Position numbers and translations under genes: made by a program. From the NCBI GenBank assembly GCA_965221985.1, contig OZ244928.1:2604001-2668000 (forward strand): a DNA stretch of 64,000 nucleotides, given 5' to 3'. Within the stretch, counting starts at the first letter, position 1. Every line of letters begins with the position of its first letter. This DNA is from J054 sp965221985 (GTDB taxonomy: Bacteria > Pseudomonadota > Gammaproteobacteria > Steroidobacterales > GCA-2729495). Below are positions 34,571 to 44,437 of the stretch, one piece after another. The notes under the pieces were generated by a model. That model was not told the origin of the DNA, made no database searches, and was given only the letters and a program-made list of their open reading frames with translations.

Positions 34571-35863
34571 CTAGAAGATTCCTGGCTTCACGCCCGTATG
34601 ACGCTTGACCAGCTGCCGCATCCAGATCGACCAAATAGCCATATCCACGGTGGCCGCTACCGCCGCGCCGGTAACACCATAAACCGGTACCAGGATCGCG
34701 ATCAAAACCACGGCAATAACCAGCGCGCTCAGGGATGACACTAAGGCGCTGTCTTGGTGACCAGACACGCTAAGCAGTCTCGCCGCCGGCCCAGCCGCGG
34801 CAAGTACGAGTTGGCCGCCACCCAAGATGAGTAAGAGCAAATAACCGGCCACAAATTCTGGGCCAAAAAATCCCAGAACCCAGCGGCCGAACAAGGCAAA
34901 GCCAATGATGGCCACGACACCGATCAATACGCGTAAACGCGTTGCACGGGTAACGAGCAATTGCAGGTCTGCCCGCTGACCAGCCGCATATAGGCGCGCT
35001 ATATCCGGCGCTGTAGCGGCGTCCACGGCAAACAGTCCAAAGCCCACCAGCAAGGCTAAGCGAAAGGCCACATGGAACTGCGCAACTTGATCCGGCGCGA
35101 GAAATAGGCCCGCCAGGATGACGTTAATTTCACCGAAATAGCCGGTGAACAAAATCGTCGCCAACAAGGGCACCGATTCCCGTAGCCATTGCCTGCCATG
35201 GTATTCGGCTTCTGTATCGCCCAGCTTCGACTTAAGGAATCTCAGAACGGCGAAAACACTAAACACCGCGACTAGCGCAATAGCGACGAACTGCATCAGC
35301 ATGGCCGTTTCCGCGTTCAGGCTGCCTCGCGACAACCACCAGGTACCCACCAGGCAAAAAAATACCAACGGCCGAAGCACATTGCTGGGTAAAAAGCCGA
35401 GGGCAAATCGGCCGTAGCTGTTGGCCAAGCCGCCAAAATACAGCAAGGCAGCCATGCAAGGCACTGCCGCGAGCATGAGGCTCATGGCGGGTTTGAAGTT
35501 TTCGGGCAAATCCAAGCGCCACAGCACAAGCAAGGCAGCAGCGGAAACACTCAGGCTACAGGCGATGGTCATCAACGCACCCCTGTGTACGAATCCTTTG
35601 ATATAGGCAGGCCGTTCTTCGGCGATTCCCAGGCCCACAAAACGAACTGCCGCCATGGGTATTCCGAGGTTTGTTATCGTGGCCAGCAACAGACACCAGG
35701 AGAACGCAATCACGTAGATCCCCAACTCCGCGGCGCCCATCCAACGGGCAATTAATACCTGGGTCAGCAGCGTTAGCGCAGCGCCCCCGACGCGGCAGGC
35801 GAAAATAAACGCCGAGCCCTCCAACATGCGGCGCAGGCCAACTTTAGTTGTTGTTTGGTTCAT
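34571..35863 (-). CDS. wzx: oligosaccharide flippase (Wzx-type, MOP superfamily)
   Basis: A 430-residue inner-membrane protein with about 12 spans (FACRVGGAALTLLTQVLIARWMGAAELGIYVIAFSWCLLL at the start is typical). It translocates undecaprenyl-linked units across the inner membrane. It differs from the WzxC-type copy at 9840-11336 in length and sequence. It lies divergent from the ligase/polymerase gene with a 148-base gap, so both promoters must sit there. Confidence 0.85.
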   Translation of the reverse strand: MNQTTTKVGLRRMLEGSAFIFACRVGGAALTLLTQVLIARWMGAAELGIYVIAFSWCLLLATITNLGIPMAAVRFVGLGIAEERPAYIKGFVHRGALMTIACSLSVSAAALLVLWRLDLPENFKPAMSLMLAAVPCMAALLYFGGLANSYGRFALGFLPSNVLRPLVFFCLVGTWWLSRGSLNAETAMLMQFVAIALVAVFSVFAVLRFLKSKLGDTEAEYHGRQWLRESVPLLATILFTGYFGEINVILAGLFLAPDQVAQFHVAFRLALLVGFGLFAVDAATAPDIARLYAAGQRADLQLLVTRATRLRVLIGVVAIIGFALFGRWVLGFFGPEFVAGYLLLLILGGGQLVLAAAGPAARLLSVSGHQDSALVSSLSALVIAVVLIAILVPVYGVTGAAVAATVDMAIWSIWMRQLVKRHTGVKPGIF

Positions 35864-36011
35864 GAATGCTAGCCGCCGGCTAGCAAGCCGGCTGTGAGTA
35901 CATTATGTGCAGTGCAAAATAACGCCCATTCAACGTAATGACATTGCGATGAGCGTACGCAAGACTTAGTATGCGGAAGATTTGAGAAAATAACGATAAC
36001 ATACTAATAAC

Positions 36012-37301
36012 TTGGAACTCTTGGTGACAACAATCACCCACCAAAATCCCGCAATCCTGCTGAACGACCAGCCGCAAGCCATAGCTGCCGCCCAGGCGGG
36101 CAAGCCTCGCTCCGCGTTGTTCTTGGGCATTTTATTGGCCTGCAGCTCACTGGTTTTCATTGAGCCCGCACCCTACGACATCCTAGTGATTGTGGGCTTT
36201 GTCGCTTTGCTGATAATGGGACTGCGCATTCCGCGCGCGCTCAACAGCGCGGCGATCTTGCTTGGCCTGTTTATTGCCGGCAACACTATGGCGGCTTTGA
36301 CTACGCCAGACCCCCTGCAAACCATCCGTTCCCTGAGTATTCGCAGCTATATGCCCCTGGCTTGGTTGCTGCTGGCCAGCCTATTGCTAAGCGATCCCGC
36401 GCGGATGTTTCGGGCTCTTTGGACGGGTTACCTGATCGCCAGCATCATTGCCGCGATCTGGGGTGGCCTGGAGTACTTCGGTTTTATTGCCAGCGACCTA
36501 TGGCAAGGCGGTCTAAGAGCGAAGGGCCCGTTTAAAGACCCCAATGTGCTCGGCCCCTTCTTGGTGCCACCCGCCGTTTTTTGTCTAGCCAGCATTGCCG
36601 GCGGCGGGCCCCGTAAATTGGCGATTTTCGGCAGCCTGTTTTTGCTGCTCACCTTTGGTATTTTACTGAGCTTTTCACGCGGCGCGTGGATTAACTTCGC
36701 CCTATCGACCGCGCTATTTTCCTTGCTGTGCTTCGTTTTTTCCCCGAGCTTGCGAGCCAGGCTGCAATGGATGTTGGCGGGCACCCTCGCGCTTATGCTG
36801 ATGGTCGCCGCCCTAAGTGTCGCGGTCTCCTTCGAGCCCATCGGCAAGCGCTTTTTTCAGCGGGCCGTGCTGGCACAAAAATATGACACCGCAACCGGCG
36901 GACGATTCGCATCACAGCAGGCTGCCATTGATCGAATTGCACGAGATCCCATTGGGGTGGGCCCGGGACGCAGCGACGAAGAGTTTGGCCTCGAGCCGCA
37001 TAATCTTTACCTGCACACCTTTGTCGAAGGTGGCTGGCTTGCCGGTGGTGCGTTCTTGAGCTTTATTCTGCTTACTGGGATGCGCATGACTGCGGCTCTC
37101 CGCCAGCGCTATGCCCTGCTTCACCCCGAACTTTTGGTGACTTATGCCTGTCTAACTGGTGTGCTTTTTCAGAGTCTATTTATTGATAGCACTCATTGGC
37201 GTCACCTGTGGTTATTGCTAGCCATGGCTTGGGCGCTTGTCATCGCGTGTCATAGATCACAGTTTGAAGAATCTTCCAAGCCGCTTATGTCGAAACGGTG
37301 A
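36012..37301 (+). CDS. O-antigen ligase / Wzy-type polymerase family protein
   Basis: Up to 429 residues with about 10-12 membrane segments. SFSRGAWINFALS and GVGPGRSDEEFGLEPHNLYLHTFVEGG match the Wzy_C domain with its conserved Arg and His. Such proteins either polymerise repeat units or ligate glycan to an acceptor; the sequence alone does not separate these. The first in-frame start is TTG 36012, but GTG 36024 has GGAA about 6 bases upstream and is the more likely start (about 425 residues). Confidence 0.83.
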   Translation: MELLVTTITHQNPAILLNDQPQAIAAAQAGKPRSALFLGILLACSSLVFIEPAPYDILVIVGFVALLIMGLRIPRALNSAAILLGLFIAGNTMAALTTPDPLQTIRSLSIRSYMPLAWLLLASLLLSDPARMFRALWTGYLIASIIAAIWGGLEYFGFIASDLWQGGLRAKGPFKDPNVLGPFLVPPAVFCLASIAGGGPRKLAIFGSLFLLLTFGILLSFSRGAWINFALSTALFSLLCFVFSPSLRARLQWMLAGTLALMLMVAALSVAVSFEPIGKRFFQRAVLAQKYDTATGGRFASQQAAIDRIARDPIGVGPGRSDEEFGLEPHNLYLHTFVEGGWLAGGAFLSFILLTGMRMTAALRQRYALLHPELLVTYACLTGVLFQSLFIDSTHWRHLWLLLAMAWALVIACHRSQFEESSKPLMSKR

Positions 37302-37409
37302 TACGGGCGGACAACTAAGCTTTAATCTCAAGGTACCGTGGTGTTACCTAAAGTTCATTGAAGAACTGACTGCGGTTAGAACAACAACAAAATGTAGGGC
37401 AGGAAGCCC

Positions 37410-38690
37410 ATGAAAACAAACAATGAATCCATCAAAACCTGCAAACAGCGGGTTGCTGCACTTATTTGCCTTGGCAGCTTAGCACTGCTGACGGCGTCGG
37501 GCATTGCCGCGCAAAGCTTAGAGCGCCGCGATACCGTTGCCTTACGCGACCGGCCGGATTTCGAGCCCATTGGCATACGCGTCAGCACAATGATGCTGCT
37601 TCCATCCATTGGCGGAGAATTGCGCTTTAACGACAACGTGTTTGCGGATGATGCGAGCAAGACTGACGACACAGCCTTCATTTTGACGCCAAAGGCCACA
37701 TTGAATTCTGAGTCGCCACGGCATCGTGCCCAAATCGGTATCAGTGCCGAACTAGCGCGCTATGCGGACGAAGAAAGCGAAGACTATGAAGATGCGTCCA
37801 TCTGGTCGCTAGCTTCCATGGCCCTCGGCCGCGGCGAAATCGAGGGCGAAGCGAACTATTCGCAGCTCCATGAGAAACGCACTTCCCCGGATGATATTCG
37901 TGGCAGTGATCTCACCGAGTACACGCGGCAACGCGTTGGCATTGCCTACAACTGGACCCCAAGCCGGCTGCTGGTACGGGGCGATCTGCGCTATACCGAG
38001 CTTGACTTTGATCCAACCAATTTTGCGAATGGACAGGTCAATAATGATGACCGGGATCGCAGCCGCGCGGAGTTAGGTGTCCGCGTTGGCTACGGTGTGA
38101 CACCCGACTATGCGGTCTACGTTGAAACTCGCATCGACAATATTGACTATGACCAAGCGCAGGATAATCAAGGCTTTCGCCGCAGTTCCGATGGCGCCGA
38201 AGTTCGCGTCGGCACTCTCTTGGACTTCACGGGCAGCACGGCCGGTGAGTTCTATATCGGCTATTTGGAGCGCGACTACGAAGACAGCCGCTTTGGCAAA
38301 GCTGATGGCGCCACGCTTGGCGCCAAGGTGGACTGGAATATTACCGGTCTCACCACTCTGCGCTTCGGCGCGGAACGTACCATCGACAGCACAACCATTA
38401 TTGGCGCCTCCGGCATAACGAAATCACGCCTGTCTGTAGGCGTTGATCACGAATTGCGACGCAACCTCATTCTCAGTGCCGAGGTCGGTGTCGGCAACGA
38501 TGAATTCGATGGAATTGATCGTGATGATGACCTGGCGGGCTTGAGCCTAGGTGGTAAATATTTCATGAATCGTCACCTGCGAGTCGATTTTGGCTACCAG
38601 TATCAAGACCGGGATAGCTCACCTGCGAATTCCGGCGGAAGAATTTATGAAATCAGCGAAGTATTTGTTCGAGTTGTAGGGCAGCTGTGA
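37410..38690 (+). CDS. outer-membrane beta-barrel protein of the exopolysaccharide locus (BBP2-type)
   Basis: A 426-residue outer-membrane protein. The signal is RVAALICLGSLALLTASGIAAQ. The rest is a long series of strands ending VFVRVVGQL, with repeats of alternating residues such as GELRFNDNVFADDASKTDDTAF and LRFGAERTIDSTT. PF10082/BBP2-type barrels of this length accompany Wza and Wzc genes in exopolysaccharide clusters and may form the outer-membrane exit port. Its stop overlaps the Wza-like start (TGATG), so the two are coupled. Confidence 0.82.
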   Translation: MKTNNESIKTCKQRVAALICLGSLALLTASGIAAQSLERRDTVALRDRPDFEPIGIRVSTMMLLPSIGGELRFNDNVFADDASKTDDTAFILTPKATLNSESPRHRAQIGISAELARYADEESEDYEDASIWSLASMALGRGEIEGEANYSQLHEKRTSPDDIRGSDLTEYTRQRVGIAYNWTPSRLLVRGDLRYTELDFDPTNFANGQVNNDDRDRSRAELGVRVGYGVTPDYAVYVETRIDNIDYDQAQDNQGFRRSSDGAEVRVGTLLDFTGSTAGEFYIGYLERDYEDSRFGKADGATLGAKVDWNITGLTTLRFGAERTIDSTTIIGASGITKSRLSVGVDHELRRNLILSAEVGVGNDEFDGIDRDDDLAGLSLGGKYFMNRHLRVDFGYQYQDRDSSPANSGGRIYEISEVFVRVVGQL

Positions 38691-39265
38691 TGAATAAAAA
38701 AAGCAGTAAATTTAAATTGCAGGGACTCAATGCGTCACTCGCGGCGGCGGTTTGTTCGCTTGCCCTACTTTGGTGTAACAACGGGCTAGCCCAGAGTGCC
38801 ACTGACGTGGATTACCGTTTGGCCGCCGGCGACAAACTTCGAGTCACGGTTTTTGGGCATGAGGATCTGTCGGGTGAATTTGAAGTCAATGATTCCGGCC
38901 AGATATCGATGCCACTGATTGACGAGGTCACGGCCAGCGGCAGCAACATCACTGAACTCGAGGTCAAGATCGTCAACGCGCTCAAGCCAGACTATCTTGT
39001 GAATCCCCGTGTCAGCATTGAAGTCCTGGGCTATCGCCCCTTCTACATCATTGGCGAAGTGGCCGCGCCAGGGAGCTACCCCTACTCTAGCGGCATGACC
39101 CTGGTTAATGCCGTGGCCGTGGCTGGGGGCTTTACCTATCGAGCCCGCAAGGGCCGCGTCAAAATTGTTCGCGAACGGGGTGATGTCACCGTCGAACTTG
39201 AGGCTGACCTGACCACCGCGGTCATGCCAGGTGACGTAATCGAAGTACCAGAGAGATTCTTCTAA
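38690..39265 (+). CDS. polysaccharide export protein (Wza-like, small form)
   Basis: A 191-residue exported protein. The polysaccharide-export domain (YRLAAGDKLRVTVFGHEDLSGEFEVNDSGQISMPLI) is followed by one SLBB domain (FYIIGEVAAPGSYPYSSGMTLVNAVAVAGGFTYRA). The signal ends near GLAQSATDV. It is shorter than E. coli Wza and has no C-terminal amphipathic helix for the outer-membrane pore, so it probably relies on the barrel protein encoded upstream. It overlaps that gene by one base and the Wzc-like gene by one base. Confidence 0.9.
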   Translation: MNKKSSKFKLQGLNASLAAAVCSLALLWCNNGLAQSATDVDYRLAAGDKLRVTVFGHEDLSGEFEVNDSGQISMPLIDEVTASGSNITELEVKIVNALKPDYLVNPRVSIEVLGYRPFYIIGEVAAPGSYPYSSGMTLVNAVAVAGGFTYRARKGRVKIVRERGDVTVELEADLTTAVMPGDVIEVPERFF

Positions 39266-41424
39266 TGCAGAATGTGACCATGGCAGCTCAACATCCAGGA
39301 TACCAACTCGCCAACGGACCAGAAGATGTCGGTTTAGCCGAGATTTTTTCTGTACTGCGGCGTAGATTATGGGTATTGGCAGCCGTCGTACTGCCCGCCC
39401 TGCTGCTAGCCGGTGCGGCTCTGGCTCTCATTACGCCGCGTTATACCGCCGAAGTCATGCTGATGATCGAGGCCGAGGACAGCAATAACATTGTTTCACT
39501 AGAGTCCGTGGTCGCCGGTTTATCCGGTGATGCCGAGTCTGTGCAAAGTGAAGCCTATGTGCTGAATTCCCGCGCCCTGGCTGATCGGGTAGTTCAGGAG
39601 CTTGGCTTGGATAAGGACCCCGAATTCAACGCCGCCTTGGAAGATCCGGAAGTTGATGCGACTTCCGCGACCAGCTATAGCAAAGTGATTGACAAGTTCC
39701 AGAGCCGCCTGGAGGTTCTGCCCCTAGATAACTCGCGTGTGATCTCGCTGCGTTTCTCTTCTGAGGATGCTGAGAAATCCGCGGCAGTTATCAATGGGCT
39801 CGCCGACCAATATCTGCAATCACGCTTGGAAACCAAGTTCGAGTTGACGCGACGCGCTAATACCTGGCTCGGTCAACGTATCGAGCAACTGCGTGGAAAA
39901 GTAGCTGGCGCCGAAGCAAAAGTTGAACAGGCTCGAGGCGACCTGGGGCTACTCGAGGGTGATGGCGTTACGTTGAATACGCAGGAACTTGTCGGGCTCA
40001 ACACACAGCTGATCATGTCCAGAACTCAACGGGCAGAGGCTCAGGCTAGACTGCAGGAAGTCGAACGCCTGTTGCGGACCCGGGGCGGCGCCAATGCCGC
40101 CAGTGAAGTGCTGGACTCGCCTTTGATTCAGCGCCTACGCGAACAGCAGGCTGAAGTTGAACGCCGTGTTGCCGAATTGTCCTCCGAACTAGGGCCCAAG
40201 CATCCCCGGATGATTCAGCTGCGCGCGGAATCGAGTGACCTTAATCGCCGTATCGATAGTGAGATCAGCAAGATTGTTAGCGGTTTGCGCAACCAACTCA
40301 ATGTGGCCCGCGCGCGCGAAAATTCCTTCCAAGAAAGCCTCGATCAGGTCAAGGGCCGCGTCGCAACCGCAAATCAAAATGACATTAGCTTGCGCGCCCT
40401 GGAGCGGGAAGCCGAAGCAAACCGAGTCTTGTTGGATACCTTGCTTGCCCGACAAAAAGAGACCATGTCACAAGAAGATCTGAATTTTCAGCAGCCGGAT
40501 GCGAATATCTTTTCGCGCGCCGATGTGCCGGCCGAACCCGCGTTTCCTAAACCTGCGCTGGTCTTAGGTTTGGCCATGCTGGCTTCCTTGGTAATCGGCC
40601 TGGTGCTGATATTGATTCTTGAATTGTTGGACGGTGGCTTCCGCAGCGGCGAACAATTCGAGGCCGGTACCGGTGTGCCGTCCATCGGTTTTGTACCCTT
40701 CACTAAAAAGCCCGACGACTATTCCAGTTTGCCCGGATTTGTCGCGGGACGGCCGGCCTCGGCTTTCGGCGAATCCATGCGCACGCTGAATTGGAGTCTA
40801 AAGCTCGCCTATCCCGATGCGCCACCCGAAGTCATACTGATCACGTCGTCATTACCGTCGGAAGGCAAGACCACCATCGCCAGTTGCTTGGCCACTTCGC
40901 AAAGCAAAGCCGGCCAGAAAGTCGTCCTGGTGGACGCGGATATTCGCCGGCCGGGCTGTCATACCCTGGCGGGTGTGGAAAAAGAGCCCGGTCTTACCAA
41001 TTTGCTGGCGGGTGACGTCAGTTTGGAACAAGCCTTGGTCCGCAGCGAGTGGTCTGGCCTTCAGGTTATTCCGGCGGGCACACCCAGTCCGCACGCGCCC
41101 AATTTACTGGGCTCGAACAAGATGAGCAATTTACTCAAAACCCTCAGCGAGCAGTTCGATCTAGTTGTTATTGACTCACCGCCCATGCTGGCGGCGGCCG
41201 ATGCCAGAATCCTCAGTCGCATTGCCGACGCCACGGTTCTGGTTGTGCGCTGGGGCAAGACTCGCCGACAAGTTGTGCAATTAGCCACCCGTCAACTGGA
41301 AGCTGCTGGCGCGAACTTAGCCGGCGGACTGCTGTCCATGGTTGACGTTAAACGAAACTCCAAATATTCCTATGGAGATTCTGATGCCTATAGCGGAGAA
41401 TTGGAGAAGTACTACGCAGGCTAA
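39265..41424 (+). CDS. wzc: polysaccharide co-polymerase/tyrosine autokinase (Wzc-like)
   Basis: A 719-residue inner-membrane protein. A Wzz domain (about 20-130) with its first membrane span (VLAAVVLPALLLAGAALALI) precedes a long periplasmic coiled coil (about 190-400) and a second span (LVLGLAMLASLVIGLVLILILEL). The C-terminal kinase has Walker A in SLPSEGKTT (533-536), Walker A' VLVDADIRRP (555-564) and the Walker B-like VVIDSPP (634-640). A tyrosine cluster at the end (YSYGDSDAYSGELEKYY) is the autophosphorylation tail. It governs chain length and export with Wza. The order barrel-Wza-Wzc with one-base overlaps marks an operon. Confidence 0.93.
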   Translation: MQNVTMAAQHPGYQLANGPEDVGLAEIFSVLRRRLWVLAAVVLPALLLAGAALALITPRYTAEVMLMIEAEDSNNIVSLESVVAGLSGDAESVQSEAYVLNSRALADRVVQELGLDKDPEFNAALEDPEVDATSATSYSKVIDKFQSRLEVLPLDNSRVISLRFSSEDAEKSAAVINGLADQYLQSRLETKFELTRRANTWLGQRIEQLRGKVAGAEAKVEQARGDLGLLEGDGVTLNTQELVGLNTQLIMSRTQRAEAQARLQEVERLLRTRGGANAASEVLDSPLIQRLREQQAEVERRVAELSSELGPKHPRMIQLRAESSDLNRRIDSEISKIVSGLRNQLNVARARENSFQESLDQVKGRVATANQNDISLRALEREAEANRVLLDTLLARQKETMSQEDLNFQQPDANIFSRADVPAEPAFPKPALVLGLAMLASLVIGLVLILILELLDGGFRSGEQFEAGTGVPSIGFVPFTKKPDDYSSLPGFVAGRPASAFGESMRTLNWSLKLAYPDAPPEVILITSSLPSEGKTTIASCLATSQSKAGQKVVLVDADIRRPGCHTLAGVEKEPGLTNLLAGDVSLEQALVRSEWSGLQVIPAGTPSPHAPNLLGSNKMSNLLKTLSEQFDLVVIDSPPMLAAADARILSRIADATVLVVRWGKTRRQVVQLATRQLEAAGANLAGGLLSMVDVKRNSKYSYGDSDAYSGELEKYYAG

Positions 41425-41444
41425 GAACTGGCCCTTCCGCAGCG

Positions 41445-42650
41445 GTGTCCACAGCAGCAAACACACTAGCCACAGTTACGCAGTTGCGACGCGGTTCGAA
41501 TAAACAACGATACCGCATACTGCTGGTGACTGAGGCGGCTGGCGGCGGCGTCGGCCGTCACCTACTCGACCTGGCTGCGGGCCTAATTCAGCGCAATCAT
41601 AATGTTTGTCTGGTCTATTCACCCGAGCGGACAGATCAGTCTTTTCGCAATGGCCTGGCTGGCATGGACAATTTATCCACGCACGAGTTGGCGATGCGCC
41701 GCGATGTTGGCCTGCATGATTTGGGCCAAGTGCGCGAGATCCGCAAATTGATCGACTCACTGGGCCCCTTTGATATCCTGCATGCTCACAGTTCAAAAGC
41801 AGGCGCGCTTCTGCGGCTGGCTGCTGGCCAATCTGAAACTCCCTGCGTCTACACGCCGCATGCATTCGTCACCCTTGACCCTGAAATCGGAATACTCAAG
41901 CGCATTGCCTATGGCAGAATCGAGCGTATGCTCGCATCGCGGGTTAGCCGAATCATCTGCGTGTCTGAAGACGAGTACGCGCATGCGCGCACTCTAGGCA
42001 TCCCCACTGAATTATTGACGGTGGTGCACAACGGCATCGGTGAAATGCCGCCGGCCAGCCGGGCGGTGGTGCGCTCGGAATATGGTATCCCGCCCCAGGC
42101 TTTGGTCGTCGGCACCGTGGCGCGGCTCACTCATCAAAAGGCGACGGATCGCTTGCTTTCAGCATTTGCCATGGGAATCTCAGAACTCCCCGACAGCCGC
42201 TTGGTGATTGTGGGCGATGGACCAGATCGTGAGGAACTTACTGAGCTGGCGCAACGCTTGGGTCTGGATCAGCGAATCATCTTTACCGGTCATGCGGACG
42301 GCACTCGACTCATGGCGGCCTTCGATATTTTTGCCCTGCCCAGTCGCTATGAAGCCTTTCCCTACGTGCTACTAGAAGCCGCCGCCCGCAGCCTACCCAT
42401 CATCATGACGGCCACGGGCGGATCCGGCACCGTCGTGCGTAACGGTTTCAATGGATATGTGGTACCCCAACTGAATGTTGAAGCCCTCAGCGCTCGATTG
42501 CTAGAACTCGCGACTGATCCTTTACTTCGCCGCCGTATGGGCGTGAACAGCTCCGAGGTATCGCGACACTTCACCATTCAACAAATGGTTGAAGACACCC
42601 TAGAAGTTTATGCCAGCTGCAAAGGACCTAGCCGGGACAGCGGCAGCTGA
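41445..42650 (+). CDS. glycosyltransferase family 4
   Basis: A 401-residue GT-B glycosyltransferase with a GTG start. The N-terminal domain opens RILLVTEAAGGGVGRHLLDLA. The C-terminal domain contains GTVARLTHQKATDRLL, RLVIVGDGPDREEL and the EX7E motif in PSRYEAFPYVLLEAAARSLP, which binds the nucleotide sugar. It transfers a sugar to the lipid-linked acceptor; donor and linkage are unknown. It follows wzc by 20 bases and is convergent with the initiating transferase gene. Confidence 0.9.
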   Translation: MSTAANTLATVTQLRRGSNKQRYRILLVTEAAGGGVGRHLLDLAAGLIQRNHNVCLVYSPERTDQSFRNGLAGMDNLSTHELAMRRDVGLHDLGQVREIRKLIDSLGPFDILHAHSSKAGALLRLAAGQSETPCVYTPHAFVTLDPEIGILKRIAYGRIERMLASRVSRIICVSEDEYAHARTLGIPTELLTVVHNGIGEMPPASRAVVRSEYGIPPQALVVGTVARLTHQKATDRLLSAFAMGISELPDSRLVIVGDGPDREELTELAQRLGLDQRIIFTGHADGTRLMAAFDIFALPSRYEAFPYVLLEAAARSLPIIMTATGGSGTVVRNGFNGYVVPQLNVEALSARLLELATDPLLRRRMGVNSSEVSRHFTIQQMVEDTLEVYASCKGPSRDSGS

Positions 42651-42652
42651 AC

Positions 42653-44116
42653 TTAGTGGCTGTTCTCCCCGCCGGCGACGGCAAAGAATGTGCGCACAAT
42701 GATAAGCAGGTCGAATAGAATCGACCAATTCTCAATATAGTAGAGGTCGTGTTCTAGGCGACCTAAGAGATCTGCCTCGGTGCTCGTCGGACCGCGCCAA
42801 CCATTCACTTGTGCCCAACCAGTTATCCCGGGCTTGACTTTGTGGCGAACGGCGTATTGGTCAATAACATCCTCGTACAATGTCTCGCCCGCCTTGGCTC
42901 TGAGCGCGTGGGGCCGCGGGCCGACCACGGACATCTCACCCCGCATCACATTAAAGAGCTGCGGGAGTTCATCCAAACTGAAACGCCTTAATATGGCACC
43001 GACCCGGGTGACTCGCGGGTCGTTAACGCGGGTCAGCTGCTCACCATCATGATCAGTTTGCTCCACGTACATGGTTCTAAACTTGAAGACGTCAATGAGC
43101 TGATCATTAAAGCCGCAACGCTTTTGCCGGAACAATATCGGCCCTTGGCTCTCCAGCTTAATCGCCGCGGCAATCACCGCCATGATGGGCAAGGCGATCA
43201 GCAGGAAGATACCGCCGAGAACATAATCGAGAATACTCTTAAACAGCGCGGCCCAGCCCGAGACAGGTTTATCCAGAACGCTTAGCATGGGCACGCCGTA
43301 TTGAAAACTGGTGCGCCGGTGTAGCAAATCGGTGCCCACGAACTCTGGAGTAAGGCGAATATTGGTCGGCAAGACCGACAGGTTGCGAATAATCTCTAAG
43401 ACTCGCTCTTCCGCACCCCAAGGCAAAGCGATCAGTACCTCGTCGGCCCGATTTTTTCTAGCCCAATTGACCAGAGACTCTAAGTCACCTAACACGGGAT
43501 AGCCCATTAGGTCCGCCGCGCCTCGACTGGCCCGCTCATCGAAGACACCCACGATTCGATTCCAGGGTTCATTCACTCCCTGGATATGCCGGATTAGGGC
43601 ACTGCCCTGCTCACCCGCACCGTAGACAATGATGTTGCGGCCCAAATACCCTTGCTTTGCCCAGCGTTGGACCATGCCGGCAATGCCAAAGCGCGCCAGC
43701 GGCACCAATAACATGATCACAGCCAGCCAGCTGAATGCCCAGACGCGGGAAAACTGATCCGAGGTTTTAAGAGCGAAGGCGCAGCCCAGCAAGAACATAA
43801 AAACCACAGGCAGTAGAGTCATGATTCTGAGTAGGCTTTCCGCCGGATGAATCAAGCTGGTAAACCGATATAACCCCCCAAGATAGAAGGACTGGGCGGT
43901 GAAAAACCCCATGATCGCCGTCGCTCCCAGATAAGCTGGTAGGCGCTCCGGTTCGCCGGGCGCCACGTAGAGCGCAAATATCAGCAATCCAGTACCTACG
44001 ATCAGGACGAGGTCGGATAAGGCCGTGATCCCGGCCACGATGCTCTGGGATAACCGAATACGTTGGGGGGCCCTATGCGCCGCGGCGGGGCCCACGATTT
44101 CTGCCTTGGAAGCCAT
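42653..44116 (-). CDS. undecaprenyl-phosphate sugar-1-phosphate transferase (WcaJ-like)
   Basis: A 487-residue membrane enzyme that starts repeat-unit synthesis by loading a sugar phosphate onto undecaprenyl phosphate. Four N-terminal spans precede a CoA-binding-like domain (NIIVYGAGEQGSALIRHIQ). A further span leads to the catalytic sugar-transferase domain: QKRCGFNDQLIDVFKFRTM, FSLDELPQLFNVMRGEMSVVGPRPHA and KPGITGWAQVNGWRGPT are diagnostic. The architecture matches WcaJ/glucose-1-phosphate transferases. It is divergent from the CDP-glycerol-type gene. Confidence 0.93.
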   Translation of the reverse strand: MASKAEIVGPAAAHRAPQRIRLSQSIVAGITALSDLVLIVGTGLLIFALYVAPGEPERLPAYLGATAIMGFFTAQSFYLGGLYRFTSLIHPAESLLRIMTLLPVVFMFLLGCAFALKTSDQFSRVWAFSWLAVIMLLVPLARFGIAGMVQRWAKQGYLGRNIIVYGAGEQGSALIRHIQGVNEPWNRIVGVFDERASRGAADLMGYPVLGDLESLVNWARKNRADEVLIALPWGAEERVLEIIRNLSVLPTNIRLTPEFVGTDLLHRRTSFQYGVPMLSVLDKPVSGWAALFKSILDYVLGGIFLLIALPIMAVIAAAIKLESQGPILFRQKRCGFNDQLIDVFKFRTMYVEQTDHDGEQLTRVNDPRVTRVGAILRRFSLDELPQLFNVMRGEMSVVGPRPHALRAKAGETLYEDVIDQYAVRHKVKPGITGWAQVNGWRGPTSTEADLLGRLEHDLYYIENWSILFDLLIIVRTFFAVAGGENSH

Positions 44117-44437
44117 ACGATTCCCTGTTGCTTCTAATTATTTTCAATGTGCGCGCACTAGGCCATCCGGGGCCAATAAACGCTTTAACGACTCAGCCAT
44201 CGCAATGCAAGCCGACATTAGATAGTATTGAGATACAATTAAAAAGTCCATAACTTTTATAGTGTTATGTGAAACAAGTCAGACAAATTCTGGATCATCA
44301 CCAGGCATAATGACGACACGAAATCCACCCGCCTGGCGACCCCGATAATAAGAAACGACCACTATGCCGAAAGCCAGTTCCCGCAACGTTCTATTGCTTC
44401 CCACATTCCACGGGCGGGCAACCCCGAGCCGTAGCCC
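44117..44437. other. 321-base divergent intergenic region
   Basis: An AT-rich core (about 44215-44275) lies between the WcaJ-like gene and the CDP-glycerol-type gene and probably holds both promoters. A 25-codon open frame at 44364-44441 overlaps the next start as ATGA; this short length is expected by chance, so I do not call it a gene. No operator is obvious. Confidence 0.5.

Noticed and set aside
34446..34634. 62-residue minus-strand frame between the hydrolase and flippase genes
   Set aside because: It overlaps the flippase coding end and has no recognisable features, though its end contains NCTGCD.
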